A stretch of DNA of 64,000 bases from Paragordius varius (taxonomy: Eukaryota > Nematomorpha), in contig OZ176055.1 of NCBI GenBank assembly GCA_964247055.1, positions 9,052,001-9,116,000 of the forward strand. Reading direction: 5' to 3'. Both the position numbers and the translations under genes were made by a program. Of the stretch, positions 44,215-57,400 are shown one piece after another. Positions within the stretch are counted from its first letter, which is position 1, and every line of letters begins with the position of its first letter. The notes beneath the pieces were generated by a model. That model saw only the letters and a list, made by a program, of their open reading frames with translations. It did no database searches and was not told the origin of the DNA.

Positions 44215-44914
44215 TCATCTTGGTTACTTTACTCTGTTTTTTTTTTCGTCCATAATAACTGAATATTAATTAATGGATATAAAGTAAATGTTAATACCAA
44301 CAATTGCATTTACAACAGTTAGATAATACACATTATTATACAGTATGTATCAGTAAGTAGTATACATTGCTAGCTTTTTTTATTAAATATTGCCAGATAG
44401 CATGTATGTAGAAAAGAGCATTATTATTATTATTGGATAAAAATAGTAAAAAGTAATAAAATTAACTTTAAACTAAAAATATATGCCAACTGGTAATAAT
44501 TGATGAAAAAGTAGAAACATATATTTACTTATATCTGTATTTGCACCAAAATATAAACTATTTTGTATTAATTTCGAAAAACGAATTATTTCAGGTACCT
44601 ACACCTCTGCTAATCTCATTTTTTATATTTTTTATGAATGTATCTAAAAACCATTGTATGAATATATCTTCCACCAAAAATAAATAGCGAATTTCATCTC
44701 AAAACAACTTTTATATAGTATTAGTTAAAAGGCCGGTTAAATGTTAATAAATATCATTTTCACATATATAAAATTTATTATATATATATATATATATATA
44801 TACTACAGCTAGATATATTTATATAACAAAATAAATGCAATTAGCACTAGATATAACTAATCCGTTTAAGTATGAGAACATATGTTAAAATTATCAATCA
44901 ATGAACTGGGCACA
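44215..44914. other. Spacer between convergent His-rich genes
   Basis: Holds the 3' UTRs of both genes, a decayed MITE-E-like repeat near 44370-44510 and a TA microsatellite at about 44778-44801. No coding sequence was recognised. Confidence 0.45.
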
Positions 44915-45551
44915 TTACCATTTCTGGCGATGCGTGGAATTTTCAATGACCTTTCCAGAAACCTTACCGTTTTTATCGATGTTAGTTTCTGAAGCAAATT
45001 TACTTGTTTCCAAGGATGCTGAACTTTTAACGATTGGTTTTTTATCATCTACACTTACGCTTTCATACCGATCATTTAACAAGGCTCGATATTTATTTTC
45101 AAACACAACTTGGTTCACGACTTCCGAATCCTTTGTATTATCATCGCTGGTGAAGAGTTCATTGGTTGGATCTAAATCAATTTCCTCGTAATACGTTTTT
45201 TCCTCAATAATTTTTCGCCCATTCTCATCAACGTAAGCGGTATCAATTTGACGACCCAAAAATACCAGCAGGGTTTTGGGTATTTCTTGACTCTTTACAT
45301 CTATCGGGTAAAAATGGAGGCGGGGAAGGCTGGGCATGTTTTGATGTCGATAATGCATATTTTCCATCATACTTTGATAAAGTGTCACATTCAAAGGTGT
45401 TGTCAACTCAACCAACGAACGTTTGTGCCCATGATGACTGTGATAAGAATGATGTTTTTTATGCTTATGTCCACTGTGGTGTCCTTTGTGACCGCCATGG
45501 TGATGACCTATAACAAAAAATAAGACACCCAGATTGTGGATTTAAATTTGA

Positions 45552-45587
<36 letters not shown>

Positions 45588-46486
45588 TTTTACAGAGTAT
45601 ATTTATATGAGAAGTTATTATGCAAAAAATAGTTTAGGGCGAGAAGTTTGCTTAAAACCTATGTAATAGTGAAGGAAAAATTAAAAAGTATATCAATTAA
45701 GAGATGTTTGGGTTTTGATCCAATCAATAAATAAGATAAAATAATAGATGATTAAAAAACTATAAATAAGCATAAATATCGAACTCGTTTCACAAGTTAA
45801 CTTTTACTTAATTTCAAACTGTTTTTATCATTTACTCGTATTCTTTCCTAGATTTTGGCCTTTCGTTTTAAAATACCTAAAAAAACTACAAAATTTTTAC
45901 GCTTCGATTTAATGTGGCAACATATCTACAATAAATTTGTTACCATATTTGTGTTTGTGGTGTCCTTCATGGTGTCCCCCAAACTTTTTGTGAGCGTTTC
46001 CCCATTCAGAATGGCCCGAACCCCATTTCTTGCCCCAGGCCTTGTACCCATGTTCATAACCCTTTTTGAAATGATGCTTTTTGAAGCCGTGTTTTTTGTG
46101 TCCCTTGTAATGTTTTGAATGGGAATGTCCATGTTTCCCAGCATGATGGCCTCCGTAATGGTGATGTCCATGCTTCTTGGAATGATGTGAATCCATACTT
46201 AAAAACATAAATTTTATAACAAACGCCCCGATTTTTAATGTAAGCAAAACTACTTAGATAACTAAAATTTTTTTAGAGTAAATGGTACTTACTGTCCTCC
46301 ATGCTCATCGTGGTGACCGCCATGTAAGAGAAAGGTACAAGCGACATAAGCCTATTACAAATAAGAAAAAATTATTTTTCATTTTTAGGAAATTGTGACT
46401 CAAAAGAGGATAGGAAATGTAAAATTAGATAAAAAATGTCTCACCAAACAAATGGCCAACATACACAAATATATGGTAATTTTCAT
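44915..46486 (-). CDS. Secreted Gly/His-rich preproprotein, copy B
   Basis: Four exons in gene order (46445-46486, 46293-46351, 45944-46197, 44915-45507) give 948 bases, 315 residues plus stop. Signal peptide MKITIYLCMLAICLAYVA, then a Gly/His/Lys-rich region of about 125 residues (DSHHSKKHGHHHYGGHHAGK; later GYEHGYKAWGKKWGSGHSEW), a dibasic GHKRS site, and a C-terminal domain with PKTLLVFLGRQ, YVDENGRKIIEE and two Asn-linked glycosylation sequons (NVT, NST). Alignment by eye with copy A is clear through the region before KRS (GYKHGY / GYEHGY, KKYGGHH / KKFGGHH, HHSGH) and in the motif FLxR...Y.D..GR. Copy B lacks the acidic tail of copy A. A secreted metal-binding or structural role is inferred; the biological function is unknown. 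Confidence 0.85.
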
Positions 46487-47271
46487 AATGCTTCAATATA
46501 TAAGCAAAGCTAATTTGATTTTGATCGGTATATTCCAAAGTACTATTGAAAATTAAAGCGACGTAAAAAAATTGGTAAAACTAAAAATTTGTTTTATTCC
46601 ACTTTATTTATAAATGTTTCCCAATTAGCCCCTGACACAGATTATTTGTAACATATATAAAACAAATTGCTTTTGAACTATTGCATCTTAAAAGAATGAA
46701 TGATTGATTGATAAATTAGTTTTATTTTTTTTCATTATTATTAAAATCTCATATATAATTTGTGTCTCTATCGGTATAGAGATCAAAGGTTAACAAAAAT
46801 TTGACACTTATTAAACAAAGCAAAAGAGCGTGCCATTAAACCCATTTTATCTGCGTGCAAATAATTTTTTATAGTTAAAATATATCTCTATCTATCTCTA
46901 TATAATTTACTAATTAAAGTCAAAAAGAATATTAGTAAGTATATAGGGTGTGTTCACCACTTTTTGGTTAACATGATAAGATCGATTTAAACAATTAATT
47001 ACAAAATAATCAAATATATTTCCACCTTGGCCCATATAGATTAAATCTAATATTTTAAACTTTAACCATGTCTAAATCATGTGAGGAATTGATATTATTT
47101 ATTGAATAATAGTGCAATTGATTAAATACACTGTACTATGTAGGAGTACATATATGGTATCTAAATATACATTAATATTTTATGGTTTTATGTAAAATGT
47201 TTCCAGATGTAATTGAAACTGATACTGAATATTAAATTTACACATTTTTTTGAAACGCAAATAATTTTTTT
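46487..47271. other. Spacer upstream of His-rich copy B
   Basis: AT-rich sequence with the presumed promoter and 5' UTR of copy B. No gene was recognised. Confidence 0.4.
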
Positions 47272-47842
47272 AACAATTCGATTCAAATTGGGGTATCTAA
47301 ATACCCCTCACAATATTTGAGCTTATATTTCTAAAAACCAACTGAGAGAAACGGTTCCAATTTAAATTTATGCTTCTATCCTAATGTAAATATAACTAAG
47401 CTAAATTAAATAAAATTTAGTTTTAAAAAAAAATTTCCGTATCAAACTACTTGGACGCCATTTTTATTTTACAACACTTTTGCATAATATCGTGTTTATT
47501 GAATTCTATGCTTAAAATTAAGTTTACTTTTTAATTGAAATAACATTTAGCATTTATATAAACAGAAGAGGTGGTATATTTTGCATTCTTTTTATATTTA
47601 GCTTGTGCACATATGTCATGTTGGCTAAATTGTTACTATTAGGTTTTACCTCTGAATAAGTAATATCAAGTATTTTTGAGTGATTTTTTTATATTTCGGT
47701 TCATTAATGTTATATAAGTGCAAACTTTTGCCATGGCTTTAATTTATTCCATATTTTTTAAAATCTTTAATTTTTACATGCCTGGGGTATCTAACTCCCC
47801 CAATTTGAATCGGAGGACATGAATGTATTGTATCCAAGTGTT
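47272..47842 (+). mobile_element. MITE-C copy (~570 bp)
   Basis: AACAATTCGATTCAAATTGG at the left, then GGTATCTAAATACCCC. The right end reads CCCCAATTTGAATCGGAGGA and then CCAAGTGTT. It is in the same orientation as the copy at 13.2 kb. The inner block gacgccatttttattttaca is conserved. Confidence 0.8.
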
Positions 47843-50800
47843 ATAAAATGGTTATTTGTCAAACTTATGGAATCAATTAAAAAATGTTTTTATAGAAAAG
47901 AAACTGTTTAAATGTCAGAATATGTTTTTACTTGTTATCAAAAATATTAATAAATAATTAATTTCATTTTCGCATTACTTTTAATTCAAGCTCCCGATAT
48001 TTTCACTGAAACCTTTGAATCTTGCACACATTGTAATTTATTTAATATGATAAATACACGTAATAATATATTACATTAAGCGGTTAAATATGTTTAAAAT
48101 AACGACAACATTTACCTTAAAGTTTTAAAATTCATGATTTGTTATTTGAAAAAAATGACTATTTAATATTTTAACCCATTACTAATGGGATTGAGAGTTA
48201 TTAGGTTAATTTTGGCCCGAATTTCTCTATTAAGAAAAAATATTGGATTTAAATATGATTTTTTTCAGTTGATGCAGCTTTCTTCAAACACACAAAATTA
48301 AGGTAAACAAGATTAAAATTAAATTACCAAAATCGTAACGAGCCGCTGATAATGTGCATTTTAACGGCCAAAATGGGTAAAATTTAGTGCATTTTCTTGT
48401 AAAAATTGTGCCTACCTAATAACCTAGTGTAAATAATTTTATATATGCTATTAACCTAATATGCTTATACAGCTTTGTAAAATATGTGTTTTAGCTTAAA
48501 TTGATTGTTTTTAAAAACATTCTCAGTCATAAAAACGAACATCTACGCATTTTGCCATACCTAACCATAAAAGGAAATTATATCGAAAGAAAACATAGTT
48601 TCAACATGTGATTAAATCTAAACCAAAAATCTAATATTTAATTTCAGAGAAACAATTTTAGTTGCGAATAGGGACAAATAAATTATTAATATTTCATATA
48701 TTTTGTTGTTTGAAATTGTTTCAAAAGATATATATCACTAAATTTAAAACAACAATTTTATTTTACTATATATTATGGCTCATAATAAGCAAAATTTTAT
48801 TTAGAAAAGTCATATATAGATGGATAATCAAGACGCTTCAATTTTTGACCAATTAAATTACGATATATTTAAAGGGTTAAAATCCTTTTCTAGTCCTTTT
48901 ATTTGCAATAAGAATCAACAACAAAATTTTTTTTTCAAAGTTAGCGTTTATAAAATTGATTTAAAAGTGTATCAAACTAATCCATGGGGCTATTAAATCA
49001 GAAAGGAAACACATTTTCAAAAAAAATTGAAAAAAATCCAATCATCATTAAATTAAGCCATCCTTATAACCCTAATTTAAGTAAAATAATTAATTTGGTT
49101 GTCTCCATGCACGTGTTAAATAATATTTTTTAAATGAACAGCGACACATAAAAAACTTATATTTAATATTAGCCAAAAAAATCCAGTCAAAATGATTAAC
49201 ATTGATCTGAAATGCACACAACATATTAAAGGTTAATTTAATATAAACTGTATAAATCGGATTGGTTAAAAACAATTTACTAAATGACTCTATTCTAAAA
49301 TATTGGTTAGAAGATTATAAATTTACTGAAAAAAACAACAAAATTTAGATTAAATAATATAAATTAGGTAATAAAAAATTTAGTAAAAGTTCTTGTGATT
49401 CAGTGAAGATTAAATTTTATTAGCCAAAATCAAGAGACTTTTTTATTTTAACTAAACACTTATAAACTTTATTTATAAACATTTTAAAAGTTCAATCACT
49501 ATGCATTTTCCCTTAAAATTTTCTTATTTTTGAAGTTTGAATCAAATAATTTAATCTTTTGCATCTTAGTTTTAATTTTTTTTAAAGACATTTATTGAAC
49601 CATTAACATTCATGTAATTAATACATCAAACACAATTAAAAAAAGTGCAAGATTTGATGTATATATATGCTAAAAAATGTTTTTTTATAAAGTTTTAATT
49701 AAATAAAAAATATTTTTTGCGGAAAAATGTGGGATTGTAATACAAGAAGTGTTGAATTTTTCTTAAAGAACATATTCTTATTACACAAATTTACCCTCCA
49801 TAAAATGACGCGTCTCCCAATAATTTGTGGCGCTTATAAAGTAATAAGTTTCTCATTTATTATTTCTTTTTCGGATATTATCTTGAATCCTAGTTTTGCG
49901 GGAAAACAACTTTGTTGTCTCTAAAAACTGGAACCTAATTTGAACAAATATTTTAAATGTTCATGATGATAAACATGCAGTAATCGCTGTTTAATATATA
50001 ATGATTTTGATGGATATATAACAAAATATGGCAAAGTTGCAATAAGAATATATGGAAAAAACCAAATGATTTAGAACCCTACTGATGACTGCAAAGCACA
50101 CAAGAGTGTTTACAATTTAGATGATTTATGCCTTTTGGTAAGAAATAGTATACAAATTTACTTTTTCGAGCACCACCACTCAAAAAAATTAGATTTTGAC
50201 TAATTTAAGTGTTCTAAAACCAAATTTGAAAAAAAATTGATCCCCCAATTTGAATTTTGAGATATTACGGGTTTTTCAATTTTTCAAAAACAAGATAAAA
50301 TAGACAGAAAATCAAATATAACTTTATAATAAAAATTTATTCTATCATTAAATTAATATTATTTAATAAAGTGTTTTTGAATATAATTATGATATTTTAA
50401 TATTAAGGAAAAAAATAGTACGGGTATAAACGTTAAAATTTGGTGTTTTTTTAAAGCTAATTTTAAACACGTATAAATTTATATTAAATGTGGTATAAAC
50501 CTTAGGCTTTCAGATAGGCTATATTTATTTTGTTAGTTTTGGTTTTAAGTACTTATTAGGGTTTTTCTCTTCGGTTAAATCTTACAAAAAACCCTGTTTA
50601 TTATACCTAGTAGATATTATTAATTTTTATAATCATTGGATGAGGTATATTTTGAATTTTAAATGGATGTTGTACAGCCACTTTTATTATACTGTTATGG
50701 GCCATAATAAAGCACTTTTAATTCTAATCTTATCCGATTCAATGGTCGAATTTGTCTAACTCTATTCTTGTATTGGTTAATTTGACATATTTTCCTGGAT

Positions 50801-52490
50801 TTTCCTGACGTTAATTACGTTATATTCTCTATAGATATCTCCTCCCGGGCTCTACGATCACCTCATTGTATACCTTTGCCATATCTGGCATAATTATAAA
50901 AGCGTTGGGATGTTTTGCAGAGCTTGTGCAAGCGATCTATCACACCATACATTAGCCCTTTTAGATTTTTAATATTGATTTTTAATAATTTGGCTCTTAG
51001 CTTTTAATTTTTTTTAATTATATATTCTTGAAGTTTCATATGCTCTTTTATTTAATACATAGAATTTTTGATTTATTCAATAATTTGAATATTTATTTAT
51101 TGTATATTGTCCATTTCTTTGAGTTACAAGCCCGCTCGATAAGACGTATTTCTCGTAAAGAGAACAAACTTTCAGTAGCGATTATGAGCAGTTTATATTT
51201 TTTAATAAAAAGATAGACGGCATTTTTAGATAATATTATATGGATCAACAATAACATTTTCTGTAGAGTCTTCGTTAAAAAAAATCTTCTGTGGTATCGT
51301 ACACTGGGACTGGTATATTTGGATCATTTGTGCATTGTCGTTCTAAAATTATTAAAATACTTGGCTCTGGAAAACAACTTGTATCGATTGCTCGTTTGAA
51401 TATTTAAATATATATACACGAGAAAAAATTGTTTTAATAAATACAAAATTTAATTTTAAAAAAATCCTATTGGCGCCCTCAATTTTTTGTTTTAACTTTT
51501 CCATGACATTAGGTAATAGATAAATGCAAAAAAATGGGGTGAAAACCTTGTTGAGCAGTGTTATCATTATTTAACTTCAGAAATAGTTTTAAATTTAATA
51601 TTAAATTGATAAATCTTTTTATTTTAGTTTAAACTCTGGGACGATTGAAAAAGCTTGGAGCATAACATCGTTTTAAAACATTTTCGAAGGCAATTATTGG
51701 ATGTGTTTTCATTTTTTAATCGTATCTATGTAGCGCAATATAGGTATTGTTCGTTAGCTCATTCTACTGGATTTATCATTATTTTTTCTATGATATCTGT
51801 TTCCTCTCATCGTCTCAAAAAAGTTGGAAGCAAGGTATGTAAATTTTTAGACCTTAATTTTGCAACTTTTATTTTCTCTCTTCTCAATGTATGATATATA
51901 TAGGTTATAACTATAAATCTATTGTTCAAATACGTTGATTTTATTGTAACCCGTTTTAGTAAGGGTCCGTGATTCCTGAAAAGAAAAAGCGAAAAAGCTA
52001 GGCCCAGTGGAAAGAGCTAGGAAAAGAAAAAATATTTCTTTACATAGATTTCATTTGATTCATCAGCTCCTCTCGCAGATGTGTAACAACGGAATTTTAA
52101 ACTGTCTCAACCGACCAAAAGTTTGTATTTATATTATGCATTTTGAAATAGTTTTATCGATTGAAATGTTTAGATATAAAAATAAAATAACTGAGCACCC
52201 ACCACTCTCAAGTAATAATCGAATTAGCGGATAAAACCCCTAAACAGACGCTTTTCATATTTCGCCACACATATATAAAAATGAATGCTCATCTTAATAT
52301 ATTAATAGATAAAAAAATTTTAATGAAAAATTTTCAAATATATATATATATATATATATATATCAAAATATAATTTATTAGAAACATTTTCTACGTGTTT
52401 ATATATCGAAAAAAATATTGTGCGCACATTTTTTTAAATTAAATACTATAAAATAAATGTGATATTATGTTGCCTGCCTAAAAACTTGGA
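47843..52490. other. Long intergenic region, nothing recognised
   Basis: About 4.6 kb of AT-rich DNA without a protein that could be assigned. Short open frames (for example near 51028, 51655 and 52007) show no family resemblance, splice support or conserved motifs. A TA microsatellite lies at 52338-52363. An AATAAA on the minus strand near 52374-52379 is a plausible ferrochelatase poly(A) signal. Confidence 0.45.
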
Positions 52491-54435
52491 TTAAGAAACA
52501 CCATGAGATGCGAAATATTCCCGCATTTTCAAGCACGTTGGATTTATGCAATGGGGACAAGTTAAACGCATTTGGGTTGAAAACGTTTCTCCACTCTTCA
52601 AATGATTCACCAAGATATCTGCTAAAGCCTAAAACATAATATTATGTTATGGTATTTCTTTTACAGTTCAAATTTACCCTTGAACAATTCAAATTTACCC
52701 TAAAAATAAATTATGTGTTTTCGAACTTATAAGACTCATTATTAAGATGAGATATATGTATCTTTATGGAACAGATTATTATTTTTTCAGTATTATTTTA
52801 ATTTTAATCAAAATTTCATTTATGTAAAAATATAAAAAAATATAAGTATTTTTTTCACTTAAAAAACACTCAATTTATTTTAGGGTGATTTTGAATTGTT
52901 CAAGGATGATTTTAAATTGTAAATGGTATATATTTATATTATATAATCTCACAAAAATAAATTTATTCAAATACCAATTACCTATTATTAATCATTATTA
53001 CAGTCATGTATCCTTTATTTTATATCAAAAATTTATTTTTTTTCGTTAAATGTGTATAAAAATTTGGTAAAGAATGGAAAAAAACAAGAGCTCTATGGTT
53101 TTAACAAATCCTATTCATCAAAAAAGTATAAGATTTATCATAGAGCTTTTGTTTTTTCCATTCTTTACCAAATATTTATACCCATTTAACGAAAAAAAAT
53201 AAATTTATGATAAAATAAAGGATACATGACTGAAAGTCAGTGATAATAAGTTAATCAGAAAATTAATGAATAATTCAGGGCAAAAAAAACATTTTTATTG
53301 CCACGGTTTGAATACCACTGGATTAAGTTGTTTAACGATAACAATATATTCAAAACCAAAGTTTTATAAATAAGATATCCTTAAACTCAAAGCGGAGCTT
53401 TCTATATGATATTAATTACTATTATTCACCATTTAGAAACGTTCTACATTTATTCATACCTCATATTTAACCACTACAAATGGTATAAACGACAAAACTC
53501 TAATACTCAAACCTGCTCTTGTCAGTCAGTAACTCAAAAAAATGAAATGTTTTAGACTTTTGTCACTTATTATCTATTAAAAGACAAAAATTAAAAGTTA
53601 ATGTCATTTGAAACCTCCACATCACGCAAAGTTGTGCATCATTATTCTTTGGCTGGTGAATATGTAAAAAAATTATGGTTAAGGAGTCGCGGTTGCCGTT
53701 CTCCTTTCTTTGGTACAGATCTTGTGCTTAACCTTTCAAGTTTTATTTAATTTTTTTTTACTTATAAAAATTAATAGGTAACGATAAAAATATAAAGATA
53801 AAACAACCAATATATGTACAGAAGATCGTGTTGGCGTGTCATTTAACGTGTTTTAATGCAACAATTGAACAATCGGCATTAAATACGGAACAAAATAAGA
53901 AACGAGAAATATTTGCAAAGAATATAATAGATGAAACTGATTACACGATAATAGAGTATTGTTACACCGGATTTTTGCCGTTAAATTTTGAGTAAATTAC
54001 AATAACAATTCGATAATTTGATAGAAACATTATGAATGTATATAAACGCTCTCTCCGTATGGAAATCAAATCAATTTGTGATGCTATAAAAAATGTTTTG
54101 GCAAACTTTGTTGAACGCGAAAATTTAATTTCAACCCTAAATTTAAGCGTTGCTTTGCAAGAAAAAACAATGCTGGCATCTGGCGATCGTTGTGAATTAA
54201 CCGAATATTTGTTTACAAAATTGTTTAAGAGTTATGGAGATGTATTAACATTTAACTCCTATATCCCAAATATGAGTTTTTCCACAATTAAAAAATTGAT
54301 AAACCGAGCGAAAAAACCGTTAACCGAGATTGATGTAAGGCAAACATACCTCTAATGAAATCTATAATTACACACTTTAAAAAATGTAATTAAAAAACAG
54401 CATTTGAAGTGAGAATAAGTTTATTTAAAGAAAAA

Positions 54436-54491
<56 letters not shown>

Positions 54492-57400
54492 GCTAAAGGT
54501 AGGGTTTTTGACCAATCAAAAAAAAAACTATCATAAACTGCTTGGGAGGTAGTCATTCGAAGTCATTTGAAGTCGGTAATAAATACCACAATTAAAAAAC
54601 TAAAAATTAAAATAATATTGTAAGACAAAAAATTTTTTCAATATTTTAACTATATATAATAATTTTTCACGTGATAAATTGATTCTTAAAAAGTTTTTTG
54701 TTTAAATTAATCCTATCATTGGTATCAAATTAATGTGTACTCATAAGCGGTTAGTCAGACTTCAAAATAAAAACCTTGTTCAAAATCATATCATAACTTT
54801 TTTTTTCGTCCCCAGAAATTAGCTATTGTATGCAAATGGATATCGGGTCAAACAAAACAGGCAAAACCCAACCAAAAAAATAATGTAAATCACATGACGA
54901 TGGAATTGCTACAACAGATTGAATGGAATCAAATGCAAGATGTGAAAATTATCATTCGATTATTGGACACTATTGGACTCTTAAATAATGTCCAAATCAT
55001 GGCGTTTGTAATGAAAGAACTTTGGTAAAGACAAATATTATATTATATAATTTCCTCTTTTATTAAACTCCATTTGTGAATTAAATTTAACTTTAAACCG
55101 TTATTATAACTCAAACCTTGATTCACCCTTGTCCTTTCAAATTAATAAACTTTTCAAAAAAAATATTGTATTTTTGGCTGCTTTGAAAATTGTTACACAT
55201 TAAACGTTAAAATACGGATAAATAAATTAAGTAAATATTAGACTAAAAAGTGAAATAAGGGAAGAGTAAATTTTATTAAGTAGTTAATATTTAGCAAAAA
55301 AATTGCAAAAACTATGAATTACTCTTTTTACATATATTATTTATTTTGGTTTATTTTACAGCTAAGATAATAATTATTAATTAATCTCTTACCATTAGTA
55401 TTTAATTCACCTCATGTCTTAATTCAATAATCTCAATTAGAAAATTTAAAAAAAAAATTTTAACAATCATTGTCCATTTTTGTAGGGAAAACAAATTATT
55501 GGCTAATGAAACAACTAATCAATCTGCCATTTAACACACAGAGATTCTCCGACAAGACAAAATTTTACCGTAAAATGAATATTTTCTAAATTATTCAATA
55601 AATTAATCAAATTAATTACGATACGATACCTTGATGAAAGTTGCGTTATCATTGAGAGAGGGCGCACGGCGTATAATTATATCCCTTTCTAGGGCACTTT
55701 TAGTTTCTGCTGATGTTTGGGCCTGCAAAATACTTTCCTTTAACTCCTTGGTGTATTCAATATCTAATTCATGCAAAGTTTCAATGTGATCACTGGTGAA
55801 TGCAATAGGTACCAATAGTAGGGCAGTATGTCCCTTACCAATCAAACCACGAATGACTTCATCCGTGAATGGTGATAACCATTCCACGGGTCCGACCTTT
55901 TTTTAAAAATTCACATAAATAAATTTTTGCAGTTTGTGCGGTTTATAAAATAAATTTTAGATATTTGATAAATTAATGTAAAAGACTAAAAAATTTTTAT
56001 ATCCACATACATACGATTGTCAAAAACAGTAAATATTTATGTTATTGGTAACATGGGTCGTCTTTATATATTTTGTTTCCAAATATTTTTTTGGGAAAAT
56101 CCCAATTTTTTTGAATCTCGATTTATTTTGTTTCAATATGATCCATATGAGAGAATATTAAATTGACTGTATTAGCAAATCACTTTTGCTTAGCACCCAC
56201 AAAATAACAAAAACATAAAAAGTAAAAGATTAATTTTTTAATCAGAGAAAAAACCTTGTTTTTAAATAACTTTAAATGTTTATTTTGATAAAATTACAAT
56301 GTACATAGTTGTTAACTAATTATTTAGATATACATTAAGGTGGAAAATATATATTATTCCAACTATAAATTTAAAGATCGTAGCATTAATCAATGTATAT
56401 TAAATTTGACATATACAATTTATGTAAATTCTTAAAAGTTTACCATCTTCTTTTTCAATGCTTTATATTAAAAATCCCTCTTTCGTAAGTTTGAAAAGAG
56501 CAAAAAGTCGACTAAAAACATATTCAGTGTTAGAATAAATTTTTTTAATTTGCATTTATACAATTTTTTAATTTATCGTTTAAACTTATAGAAATAAAAA
56601 AAGTCACATAATGTCGAAAAATTATTCGTGTTTTAAATGAAAGACAAATAAATTAAGATAATAAAAAAGTTTTACTAATAACAGCAAATGTTATAGTTAA
56701 TTAATTAAATCTATATAAAGTATCTAGTATTATTTGTAGTTTGTTATTAATAAAACCCTTCAACAAATAAATAAATAGTGTGAAATGCTTTACTTTGGAT
56801 TGCCAAACCAATCGATACGGATGTGAATTATTTAATTCTTTCATGACTAAATCTACAGTGGCGGCGATTTCGTGGGGATAAGGATCACCTCTTTTAACAG
56901 TCTATATATATGTATTTAGCAAAATGATATCAGCTTTCTACGCTTAAATTTTTATTCTAACAAAAAAAAGTACACTGAAAATTTTATTATATATCACCAA
57001 ATTAATTAATTTACAAGTATTAAATCATTTTATATTTTGATCACAAAACAAATGTTGGGTTTTTTTCGTTTGGTTATATTTACAAACAGTCACAGTTATA
57101 AATACATTAGGTCAGAACTAACTCTAGTAGTTACAACAATCAAAATATAACATACGGATAAAGGAATGGAATGTGCAGAAAATAATATCACAACATTTTT
57201 GCGTTGTTTTTCGGGGAATTTTTCTAATTCGGATCGAATATTTTCAGCAAATGCCTAAATAATCATAAATAAAAAGAAAACTTTGATGAGACCTGGATGG
57301 TTGTGCCATCTATCAATAATACTCCAAGATATTCCATTCACTAAATTTTGGTTTTGGAGACAATACCTGTATATTGCATTCAAACTAGATCCAGTTGTAG

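Noticed and set aside
50041-50130. Second hammerhead (ctgatgactgc near 50083)
   Set aside because: A CTGATGA word occurs, but no helix II followed by GAAA is present, so the core cannot form.
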